Positions 42,107 to 50,105 of a DNA stretch of 64,000 nt are shown piece after piece; the first letter of the stretch is position 1; each line of letters starts with the position of its first letter. Source of the stretch: JAUILH01 sp964230215 (GTDB taxonomy: Bacteria; Bacteroidota; Bacteroidia; Flavobacteriales_D; JAUILH01); NCBI GenBank assembly GCA_964230215.1, contig CAXRGQ010000007.1:496001-560000 (forward strand), given 5' to 3'. The position numbers and the translations under genes are program-made. The notes under the pieces were generated by a model. The model searched no databases and was not told the DNA's origin. It saw only the letters and a list, made by a program, of their open reading frames with translations.

Positions 42107-43390
42107 TTATGGGAATACGCCTCTTTCGATATATGTTTTCTCTAATCTCTCTAGAGCAACTATATATGCGGCTGTTCTTAAGTCTTGATTGTATTTATTA
42201 GCAGTTTCGTACACTAAATCATAAGCATCTGATAGTTTCTCTTCAATCTTATTAAGTACTTCAGTTTGCTTCCAGTTTTCACTTCTTTTATTTTGTAACC
42301 ACTCCAAATAACTTCCTGTTACACCCCCAGCATTGCATAAAATGTCTGGAATAATCTCAATCCCTTTTCCCCACAAATACTTCTCTGCCTCAACGTTTAC
42401 CGGTCCGTTTGCGCCTTCGGCAATCACAGCTGCTTTTATCTGGCTATAATTTTCAATCGTTATCTGATTACCTAAGGCCGCTGGAACTACAATATCACAT
42501 TCCACACCAAAAAATGCATCATTAGACACCTTCTTTGCAAATCCATAATCACAAATATTTCCATTGTTGCCAGTTGCATATGCTAACAAGTCATTAACAT
42601 CTATTCCTTTAGCTTCATGAATACTTCCACTCACGTCTTGAACACCAACAAGTACTGCTCCTTCTTCTTGTAAAAATTTAGCCGCCCAATATCCAACATT
42701 TCCAAAGCCTTGGACGATAAATCTCTTATCTCTGATATTCTCATTTCTTTTTTCGTGCCATTTCTTAAGTGAAACAACTACACCAAAACCAGTAGCTCTA
42801 TCGCGGCCCTCTAATCCTCCTGAATTAACTGGCTTGCCCGTTACAACGTGCATGTTTTTTTGTCGAACAGAAGGCGACTTAATCGAAGAATAGGTATCTG
42901 CTATCCATGCCATAATTTGAGCATTTGTGTTCACATCCGGTGCCGGAATATCAAGGTCTGGACCAATGTTGTCCCCTAAGGCATAGGTAAATCGTCTAGT
43001 AATACGTTCAAGTTCTCCTAACGAATACTGGGATGGGTCTATTTGAATCCCTCCTTTACCGCCTCCATAGGGTAACCCAACTAAGGCAGTCTTCCATGTC
43101 ATCCAAATTGCCAGAGCTCTAGCCGAATCTATGTCAACGGTTGGATGGTAACGCAGACCTCCTTTGTATGGTCCTAATGCATTATTATGCTGAACACGAT
43201 ATCCAGTGAATACCTCTATTCTTCCATCGTCCATCTTTACCGGGAAGTGTACAACAATCTCGGTATTCGTTTTTTCCAATATTTTTCTTACCCCATCGTT
43301 TAATTCCATGATGTTAGCGGCATGGTTAAACTGACTAAGTACATTCTCGTACATACCAGCCTTTTTCTTTTTGTTAATCGTTACGCTCAT
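42107..43390 (-). CDS. gdhA: Glu/Leu/Phe/Val-type glutamate dehydrogenase
   Basis: The start is ATG 43390 (MSVTINKKKKAGMYENVL); 39 upstream in-frame codons overlap the Cys-rich gene and are not homologous to the family. The substrate-side domain has VQHNNALGPYKGGLRYHP and LVGLPYGGGKGGI, with the catalytic Lys of the GGGKGG loop. The nucleotide domain has RFIVQGFGNVGYWAAKFL, and DILCNAGGVTGSYLEW completes the pattern. It interconverts glutamate and 2-oxoglutarate plus ammonia. Position directly upstream of pntAB and downstream of a sigma-54 activator suggests nitrogen or redox control. Confidence 0.94.
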   Translation of the reverse strand: MSVTINKKKKAGMYENVLSQFNHAANIMELNDGVRKILEKTNTEIVVHFPVKMDDGRIEVFTGYRVQHNNALGPYKGGLRYHPTVDIDSARALAIWMTWKTALVGLPYGGGKGGIQIDPSQYSLGELERITRRFTYALGDNIGPDLDIPAPDVNTNAQIMAWIADTYSSIKSPSVRQKNMHVVTGKPVNSGGLEGRDRATGFGVVVSLKKWHEKRNENIRDKRFIVQGFGNVGYWAAKFLQEEGAVLVGVQDVSGSIHEAKGIDVNDLLAYATGNNGNICDYGFAKKVSNDAFFGVECDIVVPAALGNQITIENYSQIKAAVIAEGANGPVNVEAEKYLWGKGIEIIPDILCNAGGVTGSYLEWLQNKRSENWKQTEVLNKIEEKLSDAYDLVYETANKYNQDLRTAAYIVALERLEKTYIERGVFP

Positions 43391-43400
43391 TTTTATTTGT

Positions 43401-43667
43401 TTATAGATAGTCTTCACACTCAAATATGAAGTCATTGTTTTCTTTCCAATTACAGTTATTTTTAAACTCACACGAAGAACATAGGTCGTGAGTACTAGAT
43501 GTTTCAATCAGCGGTGTCAAAACACCTATAGCGTGTTCATCCATAGATGAATGATTAATATCTTTCACCTCATGCATGTCACAATGCGATATTGGAGAGT
43601 AAGCACTACTGTTTGAATTGACACAACCAACTAGATTAATACAGTTGTAACATATCGAGCTTTTCAT
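43401..43667 (-). CDS. Small Cys-rich protein with two CxxCx5C motifs
   Basis: Start set at ATG 43667 (MKSSICYNCINL), giving 88 residues. The sequence holds two like motifs: CYNCINLVGC near the N-terminus and CSSCEFKNNC near the C-terminus, each Cys-x2-Cys-x5-Cys. Additional Cys/His (HCDMHE, FECEDYL) could complete two metal or iron-sulfur sites. The second half (HDLCSSCEFKNNCNW) resembles short conserved Bacteroidota proteins. It is the first gene of the gdh-pnt operon, 10 nt before gdhA. Function unknown; a redox or metal-sensing role is inference. Confidence 0.65.
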   Translation of the reverse strand: MKSSICYNCINLVGCVNSNSSAYSPISHCDMHEVKDINHSSMDEHAIGVLTPLIETSSTHDLCSSCEFKNNCNWKENNDFIFECEDYL

Positions 43668-43809
43668 TCGTTTGTTTATTAGTTGGTTGCATAATGCCAA
43701 TACCAATGCCAAACAAAACTCCAAGGCAAATTAAAACACCTAAAATGTTGTTTCTGTGTGTTTTAAAAATTTAGTCGCGGGTGGCACTACTTCAGCTGAT
43801 AGTACAAAT

Positions 43810-43847
43810 TGGGGTATAGTTCCTCATCGGTGGGGAATAATTCCTCA
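43810..43847. promoter_or_regulatory. Two tandem 17-bp imperfect palindromes, candidate sigma-54 activator sites
   Basis: TGGGGTATAGTTCCTCA (43810-43826) and TGGGGAATAATTCCTCA (43831-43847) differ at two positions. Each is a near palindrome, and they repeat at 21 bp, two turns of the helix. They lie 145-180 bp upstream of the Cys-rich gene and directly after the 3' end of the sigma-54 activator gene, the usual place for an upstream activating sequence. A TTGGCA/TGC-rich stretch at 43686-43715 on the - strand is promoter-like, but I found no -24/-12 pair with exact spacing. Confidence 0.65.
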
Positions 43848-43853
43848 GGGCAA

Positions 43854-45176
43854 CTATTTAAGTTTATCTCTAAGCGTTTTTCGATCAATATTAAGGATTC
43901 GCGCAGCTTCACTTTTATTGTTACCCGTTGCAATTAACACGCTTTTAATATATCTCTTTTCATGATCTTTTAATGTTTCCAGAAGAGGAGTGTCATCTTG
44001 TTGATCAATTTGAATCTTCATATGGTTTGGCAAGTCATTCATAGTAACAACATCATCCGTCATAATCACTATCCGTTGAATGAAGTTTTCGAGTTCTCTA
44101 ACATTTCCGGGCCAAGAATACGTTGATATGGTGTTTAAGACTCCCTTATCATACTTCAACCGGGGTTTTCCATATTCTTTACAGAATTTTGCCGTGAATG
44201 AATTAATCAACTTGATAATATCATCGCCTCTATTTCGCAGTGGCGGAATCTCTATGGAAATAACATTTAAACGATAATACAAGTCCTCTCTAAACTTTCC
44301 TTGCTTAACTAAGTCCATTATGTCCATATTTGTTGCGGCAAGAATACGTACGTCAACCTTTTGTGGTTTTTCACTACCTAAAGCTGTTACTTTCTTTTCC
44401 TGAATTACCCTAAGCAACTTAGCTTGTAGCTCTAATGTAGTGTTACTTATCTCGTCAAGGAATATTGTTCCGCCATTTGCTGCTTGAAAAAAACCTGCAC
44501 GGTTTGAAATTGCTCCTGTAAAGCTGCCTTTTATATGTCCAAATAACTCGCTTTCTATCAGTTGTTCAGGAATCGCACCACAATTAACAGGAACAAATGG
44601 TGCAGATGAAAAATCTGAATTATAATGTATTGCTCTTGCAACAAGCTCCTTTCCAGTTCCACTTTCGCCAGTAATTAAAACCGTGGCTTTGTTAGATTTT
44701 GTCTTTTCAATCACTCGGTATACTTCCTGCATTTCTACAGAAGCCCCAATGATATCCATAAAACCATCTCGCCTAAAATCACTTCTCTGATCTAATTCTA
44801 ATGGCTTTTCTATGGTCCAGATTTTTTCAATCGCTGCGTACAATTCATCCTCAGTAAATGGCTTTATCAAATACTCCAATACTCCTTGCTTCATTACCTC
44901 CACTGCCGTGTTTATATCAGGGTATCCTGTAATCACCAATATAGCCACACTTGGGTGATGTTCCGCAGTATACCGAACTAACTTATCACCACTAATTTTT
45001 GGGATGTTAATATCCGTAATAAGAATGTCAATTTGAGTGTTATCTAACACTTCTATACCATCCAAAACATTATCTGCAGCAAAAGGATTTAAACCAAAAT
45101 TCCGCAGCTGTCGCTGTAATAATTCGAGTAAGTCTCTATTGTCATCAACGATAAGTATTGAACACTTCTTATCCAT
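43854..45176 (-). CDS. Sigma-54-dependent response regulator (NtrC/AtoC type)
   Basis: Receiver domain (1-120) with acidic DD at 11-12 and phospho-acceptor Asp55 in ILITDINIP. The AAA+ domain (~140-375) has Walker A GESGTGKE, the sigma-54 contact loop GSFTGA (usually GAFTGA) and Walker B GTIFLDEI, then the R-finger region. A C-terminal Fis-type HTH has NNKSEAARILNIDRKTLRDKLK. The neighbouring histidine kinase gene abuts it with no gap. It probably binds the tandem palindromes downstream and drives the gdh-pnt operon with RpoN (inference). Confidence 0.93.
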   Translation of the reverse strand: MDKKCSILIVDDNRDLLELLQRQLRNFGLNPFAADNVLDGIEVLDNTQIDILITDINIPKISGDKLVRYTAEHHPSVAILVITGYPDINTAVEVMKQGVLEYLIKPFTEDELYAAIEKIWTIEKPLELDQRSDFRRDGFMDIIGASVEMQEVYRVIEKTKSNKATVLITGESGTGKELVARAIHYNSDFSSAPFVPVNCGAIPEQLIESELFGHIKGSFTGAISNRAGFFQAANGGTIFLDEISNTTLELQAKLLRVIQEKKVTALGSEKPQKVDVRILAATNMDIMDLVKQGKFREDLYYRLNVISIEIPPLRNRGDDIIKLINSFTAKFCKEYGKPRLKYDKGVLNTISTYSWPGNVRELENFIQRIVIMTDDVVTMNDLPNHMKIQIDQQDDTPLLETLKDHEKRYIKSVLIATGNNKSEAARILNIDRKTLRDKLK

Positions 45177-46280
45177 CTACGCTTTTGTTAAAACAATTGT
45201 AAACGTTGTTCCTCTCCCAATTTGAGAGTCAACTTCTATTCTTCCACCGTGCGCCTGAATAATTCCGTGGCTCACTGATAATCCAAGGCCTGTACCATTA
45301 TTATTTTGTTTTTTTGAATAGAAAGGGGAAAATATTTTAGAAAGTTCTTCTTCCGACATTCCATGCCCTTTATCCGAAATTTTCATGCGCACATCTCTAT
45401 TAACGCTAGCCGTAGATATTGTTATAACACCTCCACTGGGCATAGCATCAATAGCATTTAGTATCAAATTAAAAATCACTTGAGTGAATTGGTTAGTGTC
45501 CATATTTACCATAGCCAGTTCTTCTTGTAAATGAAGGTTTACAGATACGTTGTTTTCAGTTAATTGGATCTTTAATAAATCGAGACACTCATTTATTAAG
45601 CGATTTAGGCTATAAGATTTGAAATTTGAGGGCATTTCACAAGAAAAGTACATTAGCTTCTTTACTATTTCACGCGCATGTGTAGCAGATTTCAATACTT
45701 TATTAAGATCGTCATATAGCTGCCCTGAAGCATTTTCCTTTAGAATCAACTCGCTATACCCAATAATATTATTTAATGGTGTGTTTATTTCATGAGCTAT
45801 CCCTGCCGTAATTTCGCTTAACAGCTTAAGCCTATCATTGTTTATCAAATTTTCATTAATGACTTTCTCGCGCTTATTTCTTTCATCAATTTCTACTAAC
45901 ACAGCTATTTCGTGTCCAATCTGATTCAAAAGAAATTGTTCTTCAGGTAAAAAATAGTTCGACCAATCTTCAATTTTAGATTCATCTTTGAAATATATTA
46001 CTAACTGGCCCTGCAAGGATTTGCTAATATCAAGATAAGTCTGTTGACATCTTTTGCCATTATAAACTGTGCCATACACGTTGTCACCGTACTCGAGATA
46101 AACTGCCATCCTTTCTGGGTGTTGCCAGCCGTTAGGAATCTCTTTAATGATCAAGTCCAACGCCTTATCTAAGTTGTTTTTATTGACAGATGCAATTCTA
46201 GAGATTTTGTATAAACACTCTAGTTCCTTTACCCTTTCTGATAAGTTTTTAGAAAGATCTTCAACGTTAAATTCACTCAT
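45177..46280 (-). CDS. Soluble sensor histidine kinase with N-terminal GAF-like domain
   Basis: Start ATG 46280 (MSEFNVEDLSKNL). It has a short coiled start (LSERVKELECLYKISRIA) and a GAF-like sensor region (~25-150) with no membrane helix, so the signal is cytoplasmic. The HisKA box is ITAGIAHEINTPLNNIIGYSEL. The ATPase domain has NLILNAIDAMPSGG (N-box), ISDKGHGMSEEELSKIF (G1) and GTGLGLSVSHGII (G2). It forms a two-component pair with the sigma-54 regulator that starts on the next base. Confidence 0.92.
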   Translation of the reverse strand: MSEFNVEDLSKNLSERVKELECLYKISRIASVNKNNLDKALDLIIKEIPNGWQHPERMAVYLEYGDNVYGTVYNGKRCQQTYLDISKSLQGQLVIYFKDESKIEDWSNYFLPEEQFLLNQIGHEIAVLVEIDERNKREKVINENLINNDRLKLLSEITAGIAHEINTPLNNIIGYSELILKENASGQLYDDLNKVLKSATHAREIVKKLMYFSCEMPSNFKSYSLNRLINECLDLLKIQLTENNVSVNLHLQEELAMVNMDTNQFTQVIFNLILNAIDAMPSGGVITISTASVNRDVRMKISDKGHGMSEEELSKIFSPFYSKKQNNNGTGLGLSVSHGIIQAHGGRIEVDSQIGRGTTFTIVLTKA

Positions 46281-46444
46281 AATTCCCACCAATGTTAATC
46301 GAAGATACAATGATTAAACAAATCGTGCAGTAATATTATGTCCTGATTAAAATAATGGATACTATTATAAAATTCTATAGAACTCAAGGAATACCATATT
46401 GATGTATTCCTTATTATTGCCTATTCGATTAAGATATTGTACCA

Positions 46445-47455
46445 GTGGAAGCAAATAAAACGACCAACCGCCTTTTGTTTATAATAGCATTGCCACTTGC
46501 AATCTATTCTATGCAGATGCTTGGCTTCATCTTAGTTCCGCTGATATCCTCTATGTTTATAGCCCTTCTTTTTGTTCCAATGTTGAGGCGTTTGAACAAA
46601 AAAGGTTGGCCAAAATGGCTGGGTGTTACAGCAGCTACTTCATTGATGATTCTGATAGGTTTCATAATATTTCTTTTAATGGATTTATCCAGCAAAGAGA
46701 TTATGGAAACCAAGGACGAGTTTCTCGACAAGGCTGAAGTTAAAATTGATGAAACGCTTGCCTTAATTGACCCTTACACTAATGGCAGTGCTGCAGACTC
46801 AACTGATGATTTAGAAAAGGAGGTTACCATGCGTGTTGTAGAGCCAACCTTGAATTTATTGGCCGGGCTGGTTCCTCAACTTTTGATGACTCTCTTTTTC
46901 GTAGTTCTGTGGTTTTCAGAATCCATAAACTTTGAAAAACTCCTGAACAATTTTCTCATAAAAAATCGGCGTTCTTCTATTAAAGTATTTCGAAGGATAG
47001 AAAAAGATATAGTACTATTCCTTAGAGTTAAATTCCTTATTAGTTTGGGAACAGGCGTCTGTACTGGACTTCTATGCTATGCCTTTGGTGTGAGCTTTCC
47101 GATATTCTGGGGCTTTTTTGCATTTGCAATAAATTTTGTTCAAATGATTGGGTCTATAATAGCTGTTGTATGTTGCTCGATTTTCGCCTACGTAGATATG
47201 GACACTTCTAGCATGCTGCTCATCTTTGCCTTATCCATTACAGGCGTACAAGTTTTATTTGGTTCGATTTTAGAACCAATCTACATGGGAAGGTCCTTTT
47301 CAATAAACGTAATTACAGTTCTGGTGATGCTAATGTTCTGGGGCTTTGTATGGGGTGTTCCCGGTATGATTATGTCCATCCCGATTACCGTATTTCTGAA
47401 AATCGTTTTTGAGCAATTTGAGAAGACCGAGAAGATTGCCAAACTGATGAGCTAG
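46445..47455 (+). CDS. AI-2E family transporter (PerM/TqsA-like)
   Basis: The start is GTG at 46445. The 336 residues hold the paired N-terminal helices (LLFIIALPLAIYSMQMLGFILVPLISSMFIALLF). A soluble insert rich in Glu/Lys follows (~82-125), then the C-terminal helices with YAFGVSFPIFWGFFAFAINFVQMIGSI and the late P-x-x-x-G-x...NVITVLVMLMFWGFVWGVPGMIMSIP. The latter is the AI-2E signature. Members export autoinducer-2 or run Na+/H+ exchange; the substrate here is unknown. Confidence 0.85.
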   Translation: MEANKTTNRLLFIIALPLAIYSMQMLGFILVPLISSMFIALLFVPMLRRLNKKGWPKWLGVTAATSLMILIGFIIFLLMDLSSKEIMETKDEFLDKAEVKIDETLALIDPYTNGSAADSTDDLEKEVTMRVVEPTLNLLAGLVPQLLMTLFFVVLWFSESINFEKLLNNFLIKNRRSSIKVFRRIEKDIVLFLRVKFLISLGTGVCTGLLCYAFGVSFPIFWGFFAFAINFVQMIGSIIAVVCCSIFAYVDMDTSSMLLIFALSITGVQVLFGSILEPIYMGRSFSINVITVLVMLMFWGFVWGVPGMIMSIPITVFLKIVFEQFEKTEKIAKLMS

Positions 47456-47457
47456 CC

Positions 47458-47530
47458 CCTCAATTTACATTCGCGTAGCAATTTTATAAGCATAACTTAA
47501 AATAGCTGCATAATTTCTCGTAAATTGAGG
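47458..47530. repeat. Long imperfect palindrome upstream of fadL-like gene
   Basis: CCTCAATTTAC (47458-47468) and GTAAATTGAGG (47520-47530) are perfect 11-bp inverted repeats. Inside, GTAGC-A-ATTTTA pairs with TAAAAT-AGCTGC, so the whole 73 bases can fold as one long hairpin. It begins 3 bases after the AI-2E transporter stop and ends where the next reading frame's signal peptide probably begins. It may be a terminator or a leader structure controlling the next gene. Confidence 0.6.
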
Positions 47531-47567
47531 CATCAAAACAAACCATTCATACCTAATTATTGCATGC

Positions 47568-48776
47568 TTGTTTTCACTTTTTGTGGGAAATGCATGGGCT
47601 GGTGGATTTCAACTAAACCTCCAGGGTACACGCCAGTTGGGAATGGCTCATACGGGCACAGGTTTTGGTAAAGATGCTGCCACTTTATTTTTTAATCCTT
47701 CGGGAATGTCATTTCTTGAGGATAAAATTTCTGTTTCATTAGGAGTTAATGCCATTCGTGCACGAGTATTATATACAGAAGAGGCACCAGGGCAGTACTC
47801 AGCCTATAACAATGAATTGATAGGAACGCCGTTTTCATTTTATGCAGTGATGAAGCCAAGTGCTGAGAGTGATTTGGCGTTTGGTTTAGGCGTTTACACG
47901 CCGTTTGGTAGCAGAATACAGTATGAAGACGATTGGAAAGGGCAGTTTTTATTGCGTGAAATGAGTCTGCAGACCATATTCATTCAGCCATCAGTGAGTT
48001 ATAGATTACACCCAAATATATCGATTGGTGCAGGTGCTGTAATTGCCACAGGAGATTTCTCATTGAGAAAAGGCGTTCCGGTACAATTCCAAGAGGATGG
48101 TTCTTATGGAGAAGCTACTCTTAGTGGAAAGGCGTCTGGTTTTGGTTTTAATACGGGAGTTTACTATAAGAACGACAATGGTCTTAGTGCAGGTCTATCC
48201 TATCGTTCTGGTGTGCAAGTAAACGTTGATAATGGTAGTGCTGATTTCAGCGTCCCTTCTTCATTACAAGAGTATTTCCCAAGTACAAGCTTTAGCACTG
48301 GACTAAATCTGCCTGCTTCCATTAATCTAGGTGTGGCTTATCAAATGGGGAAGTTAACCATAGCTGCAGATATTAACTACGTAACATGGAGTGTATATGA
48401 CTCCTTGATAATAGACTTTGAACAGAATACAGAAAAGCTTGCTGATCAACGATCGCCACGACATTATAAAAACGCTCCAATATTTAGACTTGGAGCCGAA
48501 TACACCGTAAACGAATCTCTACTAGTAAGAGCGGGTGTTTATTTGGATCAAACACCTGTAGATGACGGCTATCTGACGCCTGAAACACCTGATTCGAAAA
48601 AGATTGGCCTTACCACAGGTATGTCTTACATACACAAAAGTGGTTTTGGAGCGGACCTTTGTTTCCTGTTTATTGATGGACAAGAAAGATTCGATACGAA
48701 CTTAGAAACACAATTTACCGGCACGTGGAAGTCCAGAGCATGGTCTTTGGGTGTCGGTATTCATTATAATTTATAA
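47568..48776 (+). CDS. OmpP1/FadL-family outer-membrane transporter
   Basis: The mature part has the FadL N-terminus GGFQLNLQGTRQLGMAHTGTGFGKDAATLFFNPSGMSFL, which plugs the barrel. It continues in alternating strands to a final aromatic residue (GVGIHYNL). Such barrels import hydrophobic molecules. The start is a problem. TTG 47568 leaves only a clipped signal peptide (FSLFVGNAWA), while the same frame reads upstream through KTNHSYLIIACLFSLFVGNAWA without ATG, GTG or TTG. The only candidate there is a rare ATC at 47532 (IKTNHSYLII). The true N-terminus is therefore uncertain. Confidence 0.8.
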   Translation: MFSLFVGNAWAGGFQLNLQGTRQLGMAHTGTGFGKDAATLFFNPSGMSFLEDKISVSLGVNAIRARVLYTEEAPGQYSAYNNELIGTPFSFYAVMKPSAESDLAFGLGVYTPFGSRIQYEDDWKGQFLLREMSLQTIFIQPSVSYRLHPNISIGAGAVIATGDFSLRKGVPVQFQEDGSYGEATLSGKASGFGFNTGVYYKNDNGLSAGLSYRSGVQVNVDNGSADFSVPSSLQEYFPSTSFSTGLNLPASINLGVAYQMGKLTIAADINYVTWSVYDSLIIDFEQNTEKLADQRSPRHYKNAPIFRLGAEYTVNESLLVRAGVYLDQTPVDDGYLTPETPDSKKIGLTTGMSYIHKSGFGADLCFLFIDGQERFDTNLETQFTGTWKSRAWSLGVGIHYNL

Positions 48777-48778
48777 CT

Positions 48779-50026
48779 ATGAAGCAACTATACACAATTC
48801 TTGGAGCCTTATTAATTGGTTCTGCAGCCTATGGTCAGTGTGGCCCTAGATATCATGAATTTATGTTCGCGAGTTCGGTTAGTTCTGATATTCAATATGG
48901 ACAAAATGATGATGTTAATGGTAATAATCAAAACCTAACGTTAGATGTTTACACCCCTATGGGAGATACCGAGACATCTCGTCCCTTGGTAATCATTGCG
49001 CACGGTGGTAATTTCCTAGGTGGGTCTAAAACTGGAGCGGATGTAGTGCCGTTATGTGAAGATTTATCTAAAATGGGCTACGTTGCGGCTTCAATAAACT
49101 ACAGGTTAGGAATGGAGAATTTCCCTTTTCCGGGACCAGATAGTGCTGATGCAACTGAAGCTGTAATTAGAGCTTCTCATGATGCGAAGGCGTCTGTACG
49201 ATTCTTTAGAGAAAGTTTTGAAAATGGAAATCCTTATGGAATTGATACGAGTTTGATATTCTATGCAGGAGTTTCTGCTGGAGGGTTTATGGCATTAAAC
49301 GTGGCGTATTTTGACGACATGGCGGAATACCCGACATACATAGATACTGTTAACAGCTCGGGTCTTAATGGTGGTATTGAAGGTCTCAGTGGATCTCCAG
49401 GTTATTCGTCAAATGTTAGAGGAATTATAAACCTATGTGGTGCTATTAGAGACACAGCCTGGATGAAGGTCGGAGATGTGCCTGTCTTAAATTTTCACGG
49501 TGATCAAGACGGAACTGTTCCGTTTGGCTCAGACGAAATAGTATTGCTTGGTGCTTATCCCTTACTTCAAGTGGACGGTAGCGAATCAATTGCTGCAAGA
49601 GCTGATGAGCTGGGAATAACTAACTGTTTTGAAATACACGAGGGTGAGGGTCATACACCGCACGTGAGTGATGCAAACTATTATGACACAACGCTTAATA
49701 TTACACGTAATTTCCTAGTTCATTTCGTATGCAACGATCCGCTAGATTGTAACTACGGTGCATCTTACTTGGGTATTGATGAGGAAGTAAGCTATAGCCC
49801 AATTTCGATTTATCCTAACCCAACAAACAATCAGTTTACAATTGACTTAGATGGAAATGAAACTGCAAGCTTAATTATTACTGATCTTCAAGGACGTATT
49901 GTATTGCAGGATGAAATTACTGGACCGAGCTGCACAATGAATAAACCGAATGTAAGTTCAGGGGCTTATTTTATTAGAGTAAAGCAAGGTAAGCATGAAT
50001 ATGGTGGTAAGATCATATTTGAATAG
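48779..50026 (+). CDS. Secreted alpha/beta-hydrolase (carboxylesterase-like) with T9SS type A sorting domain
   Basis: Signal peptide (MKQLYTILGALLIGSAAYG), then an esterase domain: the oxyanion loop VIIAHGGNFLGGS, nucleophile elbow AGVSAGGFM, acid region FHGDQDGTVPFG and catalytic His in HEGEGHTPH. These fit the BD-FAE/carboxylesterase type that acts on acyl or feruloyl esters. The last ~80 residues carry YPNPTNNQFTI, ITDLQGRIVL and SSGAYFIRVKQG, a T9SS type A sorting domain, so it is placed on the cell surface or secreted. It follows the FadL-like gene by 2 nt. Confidence 0.85.
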   Translation: MKQLYTILGALLIGSAAYGQCGPRYHEFMFASSVSSDIQYGQNDDVNGNNQNLTLDVYTPMGDTETSRPLVIIAHGGNFLGGSKTGADVVPLCEDLSKMGYVAASINYRLGMENFPFPGPDSADATEAVIRASHDAKASVRFFRESFENGNPYGIDTSLIFYAGVSAGGFMALNVAYFDDMAEYPTYIDTVNSSGLNGGIEGLSGSPGYSSNVRGIINLCGAIRDTAWMKVGDVPVLNFHGDQDGTVPFGSDEIVLLGAYPLLQVDGSESIAARADELGITNCFEIHEGEGHTPHVSDANYYDTTLNITRNFLVHFVCNDPLDCNYGASYLGIDEEVSYSPISIYPNPTNNQFTIDLDGNETASLIITDLQGRIVLQDEITGPSCTMNKPNVSSGAYFIRVKQGKHEYGGKIIFE

Positions 50027-50051
50027 CTAATTCAAAATATTAGATTATGAT

Positions 50052-50080
50052 TAAGGGAGGCATGGCCTCCCTTATTTTTT
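50052..50080 (+). terminator. Rho-independent terminator
   Basis: TAAGGGAGGC (50052-50061) and GCCTCCCTTA (50065-50074) form a perfect 10-bp stem with a 3-base loop, followed by six T. It lies 26 bases after the esterase stop. Confidence 0.9.
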
Positions 50081-50105
50081 ATCTTTTGATAAGAATTAGG
50101 TCTGT

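Noticed and set aside
43391..43507. 39-codon upstream extension of glutamate dehydrogenase
   Set aside because: Overlaps the Cys-rich gene and has no similarity to GDH N-termini; ATG 43390 is well placed.
43781..43797. GTGGCACTACTTCAGCT as a + strand sigma-54 promoter
   Set aside because: GG-N10-GC spacing fits, but the -12 part is poor and no + strand gene follows.
43756..43965. 69-aa + strand open frame across the palindrome region
   Set aside because: Runs over the candidate regulatory sites and antisense to the sigma-54 activator; no recognisable protein features.
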